Shown here in pieces: positions 24,138 through 35,799 of a DNA stretch of 64,000 nt. Location: positions 461,449 to 525,448 of the forward strand of contig JAJEKV010000162.1 of assembly GCA_021234155.1 (NCBI GenBank), in the 5' to 3' direction. The notes beneath the pieces are model-generated. The model saw only the letters and a list, made by a program, of their open reading frames with translations. It ran no database searches and had not been told where the DNA came from. Every line of letters begins with the position of its first letter. Positions within the stretch are counted from its first letter, which is position 1. The DNA comes from Isoetes taiwanensis (taxonomy: Eukaryota; Streptophyta; Lycopodiopsida; Isoetales; Isoetaceae). The translations under genes were made by a program, and so were the position numbers.

Positions 24138-25069
24138 AGACTCTCTGGAGCTCTGCAAAAATGGTATTCCAGTCCCCTATACTTGCCAAGTTTTTTATAA
24201 AACAGGGATAGTTGGATGTACCCCGTTTAACCAAGCTGGACGTTTTTGTAGACAGAGCCTGTTTTTAGCAATTTGGAAACACATTTGAGCGGATCTAAAG
24301 CACACAATTGAGGAGGCGATGCCCTTCATGGTGATGTCTTTGAGTAGTCTCCGATATATATGGTGCGATGAGCCAAAGACCTTTTGAACTGTGGTTGGAA
24401 GATGCTTCAACTTTGATAGGGCAAAGATTAACATGTTAAAATTTATTGGGAGGTCCAACTACACTTCATTCCAGTTGTTTTACGCTCATATATGGCTAAG
24501 ATTTGTGAGGCAAGATGCATGCATCTAGACCATGTAAAGATGTTTGGATGCATATATAAACATTCAAGAGTAACAGAGGTTTTCTTGAGGGTTGCGTGCA
24601 AATTTATTCTTAGAAAAAGTAAGCTTAAATCCATTGTTTTACCTGATTCCATTTTGTCGAAGATTTCAAGACATTTATTACTTGCTATTACCGCAAAGCT
24701 AAAGCGATCACATAAAACTTCACACAATTAGCACATGATTCTCTTCATAAGAGGTAAGAGCCATAGGCCATTTCTTTTTTTTTTGATTAACGTGAATGCT
24801 ATGACACCACAAATCAAATTTTAAGAGTTCATAATAGATAATAGATTCACATGAGACACTAACATTGGAATAGTAAAATGCTGAACACATTGAGATTAGC
24901 CATTTGAGTTTTGCAAAGTTATGGCAGAATGTTTCACCATTTGTTATACATGAATCGAGCAAAGATTAATCCCATAGTTAATTGAAATGGAGAAGAATGA
25001 GCTCTTGTTCTTTAGAGCGCATTGCCGTGTTATGGGGTGTAGTGATTGCAGTATATGTACAGTAAGTAT

Positions 25070-25690
25070 TTATTGTAGGTGGGGAACATACAACATGCTT
25101 GCCATTTTCTCAATTTGAGACATGCCCATAATGTCATATCGTGGAGTGCTATGATAGCAGGATTGGATAAGATAGAGAAGCAAACTTTTAGTACATGAGA
25201 ACATCAAAATGAACAACTTTTTATTATCTTGGCTGTTGATTGCCTGTTCTGCCATTCTATTATGTTCACACAGTAAATAATGACATTGCCACATCAAACA
25301 AAGTGGTCTACTTTTCCCAATGGTTTGGGGGACTTAGAATGGTGTTTAATTTAATGCTAGACCTACTTATATAGATAACAAACTGCGTAGAATGTACTAT
25401 TCAATTCAAATGCATGATATTGTCGAAAGTGTCAACAAAGGACTTGGTTCTATCATTAATGGGTTTCTAACTTTGCCTAGGTAAACAAGGCAAATCAAGA
25501 TTGGACCGTAATTATCTAAGTGTAAGGCAGTTTAGTTCTATCATAACACCAACTTTGCCTAAGTAAACAGGGCCATAAAAATTTGGACCATAATATCCAA
25601 ATGTAAGGCTAGAAAAGTTAGGACCATAGTATTCAAATGTAAGGCGACATTATGCTTTGCTAAAGTGATACCGTAATAGTAACAGCACTA
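25070..25690 (+). repeat. Dispersed repeat R2, copy A
   Basis: Collinear with 28910-29660 at visibly lower identity with several indels. Shared blocks include AACATCAAAATGAA, TGACATTGCCACATCAAACA followed by AAGTGGT, TTTAATTTAATG..AGACCTACTTA, and CTTTGCCTAGGTAA. No conserved reading frame. Confidence 0.75.
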
Positions 25691-26110
25691 GCATTGATAT
25701 TATCGTACAATCGGAAAATATTCACATACTAAATTTTGAATTAATATTTTTACATTAGTATTTCGCCATAACATTTTGAGCATGTAGCTATGATCTTTAT
25801 CTATATTGAGGATGATAACTCCATCATTTACAATGTCTCAACTTATGCCCAGCCTCACGACGAGTACAACCTCACCTCAAAACCTGCTCAGATGAAAAAT
25901 CATACTCCCACTCAGGTTTCCTATGAACACGCACCGTGTTGTTCTATTCAAAGCTCTCAGAGATACGAATGCAACACTATCTAACACAAAGAAGCTTTTA
26001 AACGTTATTAAATCTTTAGAATTTTTGTCATAATAATAGGTTACAAAGATTGGATTATTACTGCACGCATTTCCCATTGCGGTCAAAAGATTTGCATACT
26101 TTAAACTTAT

Positions 26111-26138
26111 GCCCAGCAACGCTGGGCACCATTACTAG
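26111..26138 (+). mobile_element. Helitron 3' terminus
   Basis: Hairpin GCCCAGCAACGCTGGGC (26111-26127), spacer ACCATTA, CTAG ending at 26138 before T. Identical to the H1 3' end at 41389-41416. Its 5' partner may be the block near 21764. Confidence 0.8.
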
Positions 26139-26385
26139 TATACTATGTTAGGTCAACTTTTGTTGATTTATGTGACATTCCAAAGCACACTTGATACCTA
26201 ACTACCCTTGACCTATAACATAAACTTTCATAACTGCCTGTATTGATAAGCTTTGCTTATAGTTGAACATTAATGACTAAAGAATAAAATCCAGAGTTGT
26301 TTTGGCATCACAAGAGATAGCTCATATAAAAATTGCAGTGTATGTGGATTGAATCGAGTAAGTTTATTAGCAGTTCCCGATGTTA

Positions 26386-26413
26386 GCCCAGCAACGCTGG
26401 GCACTATTACTAG
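26386..26413 (+). mobile_element. Helitron 3' terminus
   Basis: Hairpin GCCCAGCAACGCTGGGC (26386-26402), spacer ACTATTA, CTAG ending at 26413 before T. Only 275 bp from the preceding terminus, so one element is nested in or abuts the other. Confidence 0.8.
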
Positions 26414-26429
26414 TCTTTATTACCTTTAA

Positions 26430-26490
26430 TCCTATATTAGAAAGTTTTATTGTAAGTGTTGGACCTAGCCCTAGATCCAACGGCTAGGAC
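26430..26490 (+). mobile_element. Helitron 5' terminus
   Basis: TCCTATATTAGAAAGTTTTA preceded by A, then GTTGGACCTAGCCCTAGATC and CAACGG. This is the H1/H2-type 5' end with its subterminal block. No matching 3' end was found before the methyltransferase-like gene, so its extent is unknown. Confidence 0.65.
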
Positions 26491-27870
26491 ACGATGAGAG
26501 CAGATCCGACGGACCAATTCTGTTGAATAGGAAGGAAAGGATGCATTCATGTACGATTTCGAGTTCATCCTCACCACGCTCTTCGGATCAAGATGCATTC
26601 TTGTGCGGGGCCAAGTTCATGCGTTCCAGTTAGGCTGATCTCTGTAGGCTTCAGACCTGAGCTTTTTTGTATTAAGGTATGGAAGCTATCTAAACCCTAT
26701 ATACAGAACAGCTTTTGCATTTAATAAATCCAACATCAAAAGCTCTAGCATGCCCAAAATCTCAAAAATTTCAATCTAGCTCTTCCTGGCTCATGTATTT
26801 ACTATTACAAAGGCCTATTTGGTGATCAGAATCATGCACTATTACTGCTTCATAGACTGAAATATCAAATGACAGAGGAATTTTTTTTTATTTTTTTTTT
26901 TTGTAGGCAGGTAGAGGAATTCAGGTAGACAATCTGTCTTCAATAAAGTTCTGAGAAATCACTAATCACTGAATATCTAGCTTTCCTACTCTTGCAGCCT
27001 ACCATGGAGGCCAGCGATCATCCTTGGCCGAGATGAACATTCAATAAAGAATTCCAAAAAAGCATGGTGAACGTAGACACAACGTCAATAATCACAAGGC
27101 TTGAAATGGATGCATTAGACTTTGAAAAGTGGCTTTTTGTTTCGTAAACAGAGCAATAATCAAGCTACCAATACTTTATTGAAACAACAGTGACCCGAAT
27201 AGTGGGCTCTGTGGATCAGTTTTGTTGAACAGGAAGGAAAGGTATCATTACCATATTCTTCAGATCAAGACGGTGCGTCCTGTGCTGGTGCCAGGTAAGA
27301 TGCCATTGCTCTGTCTATGTTTTTATATCCGTAGCCATATAAGATGCCATTGCTCTGCCTTTATTTTTAAATATGTCACAGCATGGGTTTTGGATTTTTA
27401 AATCATGTTTCATGATCCAGATACTGCAAGGAGAGTTTTTGTGGAACCGACTCTGTTAGATGGTAGTAAATCTCTGATCTTTTTTGTAGTGGCCTTAGCA
27501 GGACCAGTTGACAATTGACATAAATCAACAAGGGGTATTCTTAAGGAAAGGAATGGGCTTAACCGAGCTTTTCTGTTTTAGGGTATGGAATCTCTCTAAA
27601 TCCTACACAACCATAACTATTTTTGTTTGTAACAAATCCGGCAAAGAGATAAAAAACAGATATGGCACTGATACCTAGATAGTTTTGATCTCTTAAGAGC
27701 ATCCAATACAAATGTATTGCTTTTGTTTTGCAGGTGCAGACTCGATGTTTAGGTTCTAGAGGCTTATCAGATGAAAGGTTAATTTATGCCAGAGTTTGTT
27801 GTGCACAACATTACAATATGATATTGTGTTATAAATTGCTTTTAATATGTATAGAAAGTCTGGAAGTCTG
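26491..27870. other. No gene recognised
   Basis: Probably the interior of the Helitron beginning at 26430. GTTGAACAGGAAGGAAAGG-type sequence occurs twice (about 26522 and 27223), and AAGATGCCATTGCTCTG occurs twice near 27300-27360. Confidence 0.4.
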
Positions 27871-28620
27871 AAAGATGCAAGGGTGGTTTTTGTGTACTGC
27901 AATGTATGCCCAGCATGGTTGTGAAAATGAGGCATTAAAACTCTTTGTCGATGGAAAGGGAAAGCAAAAGGCAAATGAAGTTACTTTTGTTAGCATCTTT
28001 GATGTATCTGCAGATTGTATCTGTTTTTTAGCGGGTAAGATATTTCGTGACTGCGCCATTTATTGTGGCCTAGAATTTGATGTTTATGTGGCAACTGCCC
28101 TTGTGAACATGTATAGCAAATGCAGAGATGTCAAAGATGTACATATAGAATTTGCTAAAATCTATCATCCAAATGTCGCTTTGGAATGCAATTATGGCAG
28201 CATATATCCATCATGGCCATGCTGCATAGGCAATGCAACACTTGAAAAAAATGCGATCGGAAGGAATGAAGCCAGACAGAATCATATTTGTTAGCATTCT
28301 GTCTATGTGTGGTTATGCAGGCAAATTAAAGAAGGGCCATCATTATTGTGTCAATTGGTGCAGATTATAGAGCAAAAACATTAGTGTGATTGACTGTTTT
28401 GAGCGAGCAGGTCAACTTCATGAGGTTTGAAAGCTTGATAAACAATGTGCCATTTTTAATAGATGTTTAGGTCACTCTAAAATAGACAACAAAATGGAGA
28501 ATAGCATTTATGATATGAGCTCTGCTTTTTGAAATTGAATTAGAGGATGTTGCATTGTTATTGACTTATGGCGCAGGTGGAGTAAGAAACAAAGGCACAT
28601 TTTAGCTCTCATGTAAAAGC
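27871..28620 (+). pseudogene. PPR protein pseudogene fragment
   Basis: The first open part (27875-28290) reads AMYAQHGCENEALKLF, NEVTFVSIFD, CGLEFDVYVATALVNMYSKC: the P/L/S-type helix pairs of plant pentatricopeptide repeat proteins. After a frame change near 28187 the repeat continues (AAYIHHGHAA, then MRSEGMKPDRIIFVSILS), and further frame changes give IDCFERAGQLHE and a degraded last motif near 28500-28600. Such proteins normally bind organellar RNA. Several frameshifts and a stop make this a fossil. No intact start or DYW/E domain is seen. It lies downstream of a Helitron 5' end and may be captured. Confidence 0.75.
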
Positions 28621-28909
28621 CACAACATCAAGGTACATTTTAGCTCTTTTATGTCAAAGGCCACAAGGTCAATGTTGTTGAAATGCCAATTAAAGCTTTT
28701 ATTTCCTCATCTAAGCTCCAAAGAGATTTCAAGCTCTTGGTTAATTTGCTAAATACAATCTAAAACGTGAATTTGAAGTGGCATTAAAATGCTCTCTTTA
28801 AAAAAAAAAAAAAACCCAAGAATAGGGCAGTCCTTTAACAATCTTAGAATGGTTGCCTAGAAGATGCATGAAACATTGGCATATTGTAACATGTTTACTT
28901 GGATAGAGT

Positions 28910-29660
28910 GTTTATGTATTGTAGATGTGGGTTGCTTGCCATTTGTTCAATTTGATACTTGCCCACGATGTCATATCATAGAGTGTTGTAATAACAAGAT
29001 ATGCCAAGCAGCAGATGAGGTAGGGAAGCACTCTAACAATCATACATATGCAACAAGAGAACATCAAAATGAAAAACATTGTATCATCTGGATTTCTGAT
29101 TGGTTATTCTACCACATCATGTTCATACTTGAATGGTGACATTGCCACATCAAACAAAGTGGTGTGCTTTGCTCAATGGCTTGGGAGACTTGAAACAACA
29201 CCATATTTGTTTAATTTAATGTCAGACCTACTTAGATAGAGTGGAATGCCAGGTGCAAAATATTGGTACAAGGCACTAGGATTACAATTACTTGAAATTG
29301 TTGCATGTGTGAATTTGGGGTTGTGGATTTTGTAATTGTGTTATTTGATGCAACTTATAGTGTGTACCTTGCTTTATAGACAAATTTAAATGCATGATAT
29401 AGTCAAGTATGAACCTTCGAACATTTGGATTCATAAGCACGTGGAATGGTAACTTGGTGCTATTGTTAACGTGTTTCCTACGTTGCCTAGGTAAGCAAGG
29501 GTAGAAAAGTTGGTGCTATCATTAATAGGTTTCCATCTTTGCCTAGGTAAGCAAGTTTAGAAAAGTTTAGACCATCATTTTCAAATGTAAGAAGATGTTA
29601 TATTTTGCTAGAATGATAGCATAATAGTAGCAACAGTACAACATTGACATTATTAATGTT
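28910..29660 (+). repeat. Dispersed repeat R2, copy B
   Basis: Second copy of the repeat at 25070-25690, same orientation, with extra sequence near 29000-29050 and 29230-29400. Both copies end in a similar block (GCATAATAGTAGCAACAGTA then ACATTGACATTATT). Confidence 0.75.
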
Positions 29661-31020
29661 CAACTTTATAACAATCCCACAATAGGCAAACCGAGGTTAA
29701 GAAGGGATGCGAGAACATTAAAAAAGAGATAAAAATTTCAGCAGACGAAGAAGCAATAAAGAAAGATATTGTAAACACATGAATGTGAAAGACATTGGTT
29801 GTCACTGTCAAGACACTAATTGGTAATGCAACTCTCAAGGACAAGAAAAAGATTGCTGAAGATGCAGCCGTATGGCTGCCTGAGCTTGTAACCGCTAAGC
29901 AAACCAACATTGATAAAAAGAACTTGAGTAGCATGACTAATACCTTGGGACCATAAGAATGAGAAGAGTTATGATATAGAAGGCCAGAAGTATTACAATA
30001 GTTTTATGCAGTTGATGCTAATATAGTAAATCTACTTTCTCTAAAAGGTAAGAGGTTAATCGGAGAATTGTCGCAATTTTTGTAATAAGAAGATTAACTG
30101 CAGAAGCAAGTGATGAAATTTTGTCTATGCCGAAACGGTAGAGCATGCATTGGCAGGTATACGCTTGCCCAGAAGAAGACGATGCAGATTGATCTGGCAA
30201 ATAAAACAAACAAAGGGCGTTGGCGACTGTGGCATCTACAAATCCGTCAGAACACCTTCTGCTTGGCGATGGTGGCTCAGGCCTGAAGCTGCTGAGAGAT
30301 TAATCAGGTGAATAGTCGTTTATGTTCAAAGATCAAACAAATGTTTGTGACTTTAGAGCTTCCAGATGCTAAATTGCCTAAAGTGGTCTTCGTTGTCCTT
30401 CTATTTGATCTCAAGCTGCAAATTTTGCAGGTTTCGATATTGCCTACATTAGAAAGCTTGGCTTTGAATGGCCTCATAAGTCTTAAGGGCCTATAGCGTG
30501 TTGGATTGCTTTTGCATCTTATTCTAAGGATGAGGTATGCCGGGCTGATTCCTTTAATACTTGACTATTTTGGGTGCCTTACTTCGTTGCACCTTATGCG
30601 GAAGCCTGTCAGCCTGTCACTCTGAGCAAATGCTGCATCGTACCAGCTTTTATGGGTGAATCCAATGAGGATATTTGCTGGGTGTTTCTCAAATAAAGCA
30701 CAATTTCATTAAAATGAGAAATTTCGTGATTCCAGTTAGGGACAAAAATCCTTTTTGGTTCATTTTATGACATTTTTTTGAGCAATTATGGCGCCATTTA
30801 GCAAAAAAATGCATCTAAAATGCCATTTATTGGCGCCATTAAAAATACTAACAGCGCATATAATGAAGTTAAAGAAACATGAGATCACAAAATTAGTAAA
30901 AACTTCCATATTCATAGATTTGCGTATCCATAAATTTGCCACAACAGGCAAGGACTTGGAAGAGATAGTCTGTTTACAAAAGTATTATTGTACAATTTAC
31001 ATTATATTCTGGAGAGAATT
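29661..31020. other. No gene recognised
   Basis: Includes a coding-like stretch with internal stops at 29690-29950 (lysine-rich, e.g. IGNATLKDKKKIAEDAAVWL on the plus strand) that I cannot assign. The last few hundred bases are the 3' flank of the minus-strand methyltransferase-like gene. Confidence 0.35.
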
Positions 31021-31024
31021 CAGG

Positions 31025-31660
31025 CTATTCAGCAGGATCAGGTTCCGCAGCGCCAGTGACATGGCTAGAAGAAGCACCCATAGGATCTCCTTGAACGGTC
31101 TCGAACCCTGTAGCAGTGAAATTAGGATCATCAAGAATGTCCAGATTGAATTCTGTATTCTTGATCACATCATAGTCCACATCGGGCTCCTCTTGATCAG
31201 GTATTACTTGACTTGTTGGATCTACAGCTTTTTCAACAACAACACCTTGTCTCTCTGTCACAGGAACTGCTGCGATGATAGGATTCAGGAGGCGGTCAAG
31301 CCTACTAAGAATGCCCTGTAGGCACTGCTGCTTCACCGGGTCACTTTCGAACACAATACAAAATCTCTTATTGATCAATGAAGCCCGGTCAAACGAACCA
31401 CAGGAGAAGTAATCAAACACTCCTGTTCCTGGCAGTACCATTTTCTGCACGAGATAAGAGCATGTGGCAGGCCCCAGCTGGTCTCTCATGATTAAGTCCC
31501 CTGGCAAGCCTTGCCAGCTGTACCTGAATCTGCTGTTGAAGAGCTTCTAAGCCATAGCCTCGCTCTCCCCATCTGCCTCTTCTTCATTACCAGGGTAGCC
31601 CTTAAGAACGAAAGTTCGCCAAAAGGCTATTTTTTAAGGGTATCGAGAAATTTTGATGCT
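31025..31660 (-). pseudogene. ParB/methyltransferase-like gene, 3' exon (SAM-motif half)
   Basis: Last exon of the split gene. In order it encodes RTFVLKGYPGNEEEADGE, a stop (TAG at 31549-31547), FRYSWQGLPGD, a segment around VLPGTGVFDYFSCGSF, then INKRFCIVFESD and an acidic tail ending at 31025. In permuted (beta-type) N4/N6 DNA methyltransferases the SAM-binding motif I, D-x-F-x-G-x-G followed by GR-x-x-I-G-x-E, lies in this C-terminal position; FDYFSCGSF..NKRFCIVFESD matches that pattern with substitutions at several glycines. The exact acceptor is unresolved (31640-31660). The acidic tail is not part of the family core. Confidence 0.65.
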
Positions 31661-32548
31661 ATGGTTTAGTAGGGCCCGTTATAGATGAAAAAAATAAAAT
31701 TAGCCAACTTTTCTACAAACAAATCTCATTCCGGGTGAAAGCATGTTAGGGCCTACATAAAAAATTACCAAAAAGGTACTTTTCTGTGTACTTCTGTGCA
31801 AGTACATAATTGTATTTTAAAGTACCTAGACTACAAGATTGACTAAAAGAAATTGTGTTATGTTCAAGAGTAGTAGTACATACATGTTGTAAGGTACTTT
31901 GTGATGTCAAGAAGATGTTAAGAACTCAAATATATCATCATCTTTGGCTACCCAGAGTATTTTCCAGGTAGTTTCCAAAACATGTAGGCCCTAACATGCT
32001 CTTACCCTTCCACTTGAAAATTCGCCACATCCACTAAGCGTCATAACTATGGATTCGCCTTATCCTCTACCCTCCTTCTCGAAGATTTCTTAAGGAACCG
32101 CTTAATATTCTAGGCTTTCTTCATAACCTAATCTATTCTCCACATTCATCCCGGTACATATGATAATTTTAAGAGTTATTTTTGTACTTATCGTGTTTCA
32201 AATACTTCTGAGGATGCACTAGAGAGCATTTTTTTACAGACCTCCCTTTTAATAGATTTGTTTTATCTACAAGGATAAGCCATGTTCTCATTTGCAAAGG
32301 TTATGTTGTGGTATTGCATCATGCAATTATAGTTATAATGTATTTGTGTCTTTGATTAAATATGGATGCCGATGGATAAAATTTCACCACAGAAATTGCA
32401 TTTGAAAAATAAAGACACTTAAATCTTGGCAAAATAATATTGGCCATGATTCGCCTAGATTTCTATAAAAAATATTCATGTCTAGAAAACATTCGCCAGC
32501 ATAACTAATCTTGCAACTCTATTATTCGCCCGACCTTCTAAATTATGC
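31661..32548 (-). other. Probable intron of the ParB/methyltransferase-like gene
   Basis: About 0.9 kb of AT-rich, stop-filled sequence between two collinear exon blocks of the same strand. A plausible donor (AAATTT/GTCTAA) lies at 32560. Short GCGAATTTTC-like words recur, but no other gene is seen. Confidence 0.5.
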
Positions 32549-33287
32549 TTAGACAAATTTGGCCTTAAGGGCAACCCTGTTCATTACGTGCTGGAACTGG
32601 TGGCAGTTCTTGAGGATGACTGGCATACGAGAATCTGAGGTCAATGTTATAGGTTCACCAGCAGTGGCCTGAATCTTTGTGGCGTACACTAGTGCATGTG
32701 GCTCCTGAATTCCCGTGGTAGGTGGATTCTTGTATTCGTCCTCATACATACCAATAAAAACTCTGGATCTGGAATCCAGGTTATCCAACACAGATGAAAT
32801 CAAAACATTATGCTCTGGCTTTGCAAAGCACACTATCCAGAAAGAATCAGTTGTGGTGTTCTTTACAGCTGTATTAAAAAAGTTAGATAGTATGTCCCAC
32901 ATTGGACTTATGCCTCTAGTGTCCAGGACTATCAAGGATACTAGTACAGGAGTTCAAACAACTTGCCCCCTGTTGTCTGTTAGTTCAACTTCGCAACGGA
33001 AGTCTTCAGTATCCTCTCTCTGCAAGACAGCATTACGTATAAATCTTGCCAAGGCAAGTGGCACGTTACCGAAAATTCCTTCCTTGGTCACTCCTTGTTC
33101 AATCCACTTACTATGCAAGGTGGCCATGGAAATCAAGTCGACATCGTCGAAGCCCGCCACGGCAGTACTGAGATCAGTGAAGAATGTGAACTTCTTCGGA
33201 AAATTATCCTTCACATATTCCAAAATCTCCTTCTTCAAGAAAGATATAGATCGTAGTGTCTTTGCCCTTGTCTTGAAGAATTGCTTA
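32549..33287 (-). pseudogene. ParB/methyltransferase-like gene, central exon (motif IV half)
   Basis: One long frame runs from the copia insertion site (33287) to about 32560, interrupted by a single TGA at 32956-32954. It encodes a linker (LKKEILEYVKDNFPKKFTFF), a region with LTDNRGQVV, then LIVLDTRGISPMWDILSNFF, FWIVCFAKPEHN and IQEPHALVYATK. In N4/N6 methyltransferases the catalytic motif IV is (D/N/S)PP(Y/W) after a short hydrophobic strand, followed by a helix with W and L and then another strand. Here the strand-helix-strand context is kept but the tetrapeptide is DTRG, so catalysis is probably lost. The frame is continuous with 46976-47275 when the copia element and one copy of its GCTTA target duplication are removed. 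Confidence 0.65.
33283..33287. repeat. Left target-site duplication of the copia element
   Basis: GCTTA directly precedes the 5' LTR and is repeated directly after the 3' LTR at 46971-46975. Confidence 0.9.
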
Positions 33288-33945
33288 TGTTAAATGTTGA
33301 TATGTCAGATGATATAAATCATGATGGTCGTCTTGATCAAAAGAAGTTAACCTAAGTGCCTATAGGTTCTAAAGCAATGAAATGGTTAAGGGGGAAAATT
33401 AAGTATTTTGTTGAAATGCCAATGGTCGAAGGGTATGCATATTATTGCAGTTGTGCATGTGGGATAATCAAAGTCGAGAAGATAAGCCCGAATCAAAAGT
33501 TACGCCTGTGGGATAATGACGATAACACGTCTTTCTATCTGTGGCTGCAAATCCTCTGCCGGAACCGTCGGGGGTGATAAAATAAAAACAAGAAGAATGG
33601 ATCGTGATTCTACACCAGTGAATACGATTGTTTAAGCTTAAGCCAGGCAGTTCCTAACTTGCTACAGTGTTCTTCTCGTTAACTCTGCTATAGTCTTTGA
33701 TGTATTAATGACTAAGTTTTGTCCCAATGATTGTGAAGACTATAGGAAGTCATTAAAAACAAAGGATAAGTGACCATAACGTGGCTCCTTTGTTATTTCT
33801 GGAAGTGGGTGATAAATTTGTCTTCTGTTGTTCTTGCACTCTAGGTTGAAGTTCCAGACTTGATGAATATTTCTTAAACTTGGTAGTGAAAAGAAATAAA
33901 GGAATCAGTACAATTTTGTAAGAAAAACTCTAGTAGATTCTTTCA
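33288..33945 (+). repeat. Copia 5' LTR
   Basis: 658 bp from TGTTAAATG to TCTTTCA. Compared by eye with the 3' LTR there are about a dozen substitutions plus a 5-bp indel, roughly 98% identity. A 73-residue ORF inside both LTRs is incidental. Confidence 0.95.
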
Positions 33946-33964
33946 TTGGTATCAGAGCACAGGT
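33946..33964 (+). promoter_or_regulatory. Copia primer binding site
   Basis: TTGGTATCAGAGCACAGG immediately follows the 5' LTR. TGGTATCAGAGC is the standard complement of the 3' end of plant initiator methionine tRNA used to prime reverse transcription. Confidence 0.9.
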
Positions 33965-33975
33965 TGTTGCTAAAG

Positions 33976-35079
33976 ATGTCTACTAGATTTACAGCTAACT
34001 TGTTGAATCAAATTGAAGTATTTAAAGGAGATAAATGCTTTCAAGTATGGAAGGAAGGTATTAAATCTGTACTTGAGTTTGAAAACTTGTGGCACTTAAT
34101 AGATGGAGGACAGATTGTAACCACAACAAATTCTGGAGGTTCTAGTCCTGGAGTTAGCACAAGTGCATCAAGTGGAGAGGCAGCTGCAGAATCCACATTG
34201 CCAAAGGGTTCTTCAGCTTCAGTAACAGGGGTGACTGATGCAGCAAAGGTCAAGGAGGCACAGGCAATCATATTGAGTAAAGTTGGTACTGCTCTCAAGT
34301 TAAGGCTAAGAGGAATGAAACCACATGAGATGTGGCACTACTTGGTAAGCCAATATGAGGTAAAAAGCTCTTCTCAAATTGATTTGTTGGAGAAACAGTT
34401 AAGGAAGCTAAAGTTATTTGAGAAAGATAGTTTGACAGATTTTCTGGAAAATTTTGATTCCATTGTTGCAGACTTAGAAGGAGCTGGAAATGTTTTGAGT
34501 GATCAATATCAGATTTTGGCCTTATCCAGGGCAGTCTCTCATAATACACAATTGGCAACCTTGATAAGGAATATTGCAACTTCGAAGGAGCATGCCTTAA
34601 GAATGATCCGAACTGAGTTTGAACAGACAAAAGGTCTGTAAGATGATGATGACCAATCTGCTGAGTTGTTGTATGCAGGAAAACAAAGAAGAGGAGGAAG
34701 TACAAGTTTTGGAAGAGGAGATAAACTAGGACCTTGCTTCACATGCAATCAATATGGACACTTAAAATCTGAATGTCCAAGTGCAGGTAAAGGCTTTAAA
34801 TGTTTTAATTGTGATGGAAAAGGGCATCTTGCAGCTGACTGCCCAAGTCCAAAAGGCATAAGTGGTAAGGGAAGGGGTCGAGGCAAAGGCTTTGCAAGCT
34901 CAAGGGGTCGAGGGAGATCCAGAGGAGCATCTAGTGTAAACATTGTTGAAGATATCAAAGCTGAAGAAGAAAATTTAGATGATACAATTGAGATAACAAA
35001 ATTATTCAGTGTTGCTCAAAAGATGGATAAGTTTGACAACAAATTTCTTGTTAAGATTCTGGAGCAGAAAAGAGTGTAG
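33976..35079 (+). pseudogene. gag: Copia gag with two CCHC zinc knuckles
   Basis: Start chosen at 33976 (MSTRFTANLLNQIEVFKGDK), just after the primer site. The first 220 residues form the UBN2/retrotransposon gag fold (WHLID, LRGMKPHEMWHYL, LRKLKLFEKDSLTDFLENFD). An in-frame TAA at 34639-34641 interrupts it. The same frame continues with two nucleocapsid knuckles, CFTCNQYGHLKSEC and CFNCDGKGHLAADC, then a GRGRGKG/RGRGRSRG basic tail that would bind RNA. The frame ends at a TAG at 35077-35079. The TAA could derive from CAA by one C-to-T change. Confidence 0.9.
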
Positions 35080-35215
35080 TACATGATCTTAAACTATTAA
35101 AAGGGTGCAAAAGGAGATGGGGTCATGTTCAACTTGGTGATGGTGGAGTTCAAGGAATAAAAGATTCAGGAGTTTTAGAAATCTTTGATTTGCAAGGAAA
35201 AGTGTGTTGCTTAAG
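35045..35215 (+). pseudogene. Copia protease remnant (frameshifted)
   Basis: The aspartic protease signature DSGAEKSVVHDLKLLKGC begins near 35057 but in a different frame from gag, so a one-base indel separates them. It continues VQLGDGGVQGIKDSGVLEIF to another frame change near 35205, where the gag-pre-integrase segment begins. The catalytic DSG is preserved in sequence but not in frame. Confidence 0.75.
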
Positions 35216-35786
35216 GAGGTTTTATGTGTTACAAACCTAGTAAGGAATTTAATATCAGTGTGCCAACTTGTTGATCTTGGATTCAAGGTTGTATTTGAAA
35301 AACTTCAATGCAAAATCTATCAGAATAATATCCTGAGATTTCTTGGAAGGAGGGTTAGTAATCTGTTTGGGTTTCTAAGTGACAAAAATCCAAGTATCAA
35401 TGTTGTTGAATTGCCAACTAAGGATATATGGCATAATAGACTATGTCATACAAATATGACCAATGTAGAATTGCTGAAAAAACACAAATTCATAACTATC
35501 AAGGAAGGAGATAAGACAAAGATATGTGCTGGTTGTCAACTAGGCAAGCAAACAAGGCTGCCTTTTAAAAAATCTACAAAGAGAGCCAAAGGAGTGTTGG
35601 ATTTAATCTATACAGATCTTTGTGGTCCTATTAATGTTACAAGTTTGAAGAAAAATAGATACTTCATAACATTCATAGACGATTTTAGCAGAAAAACTAA
35701 ATGTTATCTGCTTAAAACCAAGGATCAGGCCTTTAATGCATTAAAATTGTTTGTTGCTGAGGTTGAACTAGAAACAGGAAGAAAAA
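35204..35786 (+). pseudogene. Copia integrase, N-terminal part (split by H1)
   Basis: Encodes the gag-pre-integrase region (NLVRNLISVCQLVDLGFKVV), the HHCC zinc domain (WHNRLCHTN, then CAGCQLGKQ) and the start of the catalytic core with the first acidic residue in YTDLCGP and ITFIDDFSRK. It is cut after ELETGRK by Helitron H1, and the frame resumes at 41417 with KCIRSDRGGEY. Confidence 0.9.
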
Positions 35787-35799
35787 TCTTATATTATAA

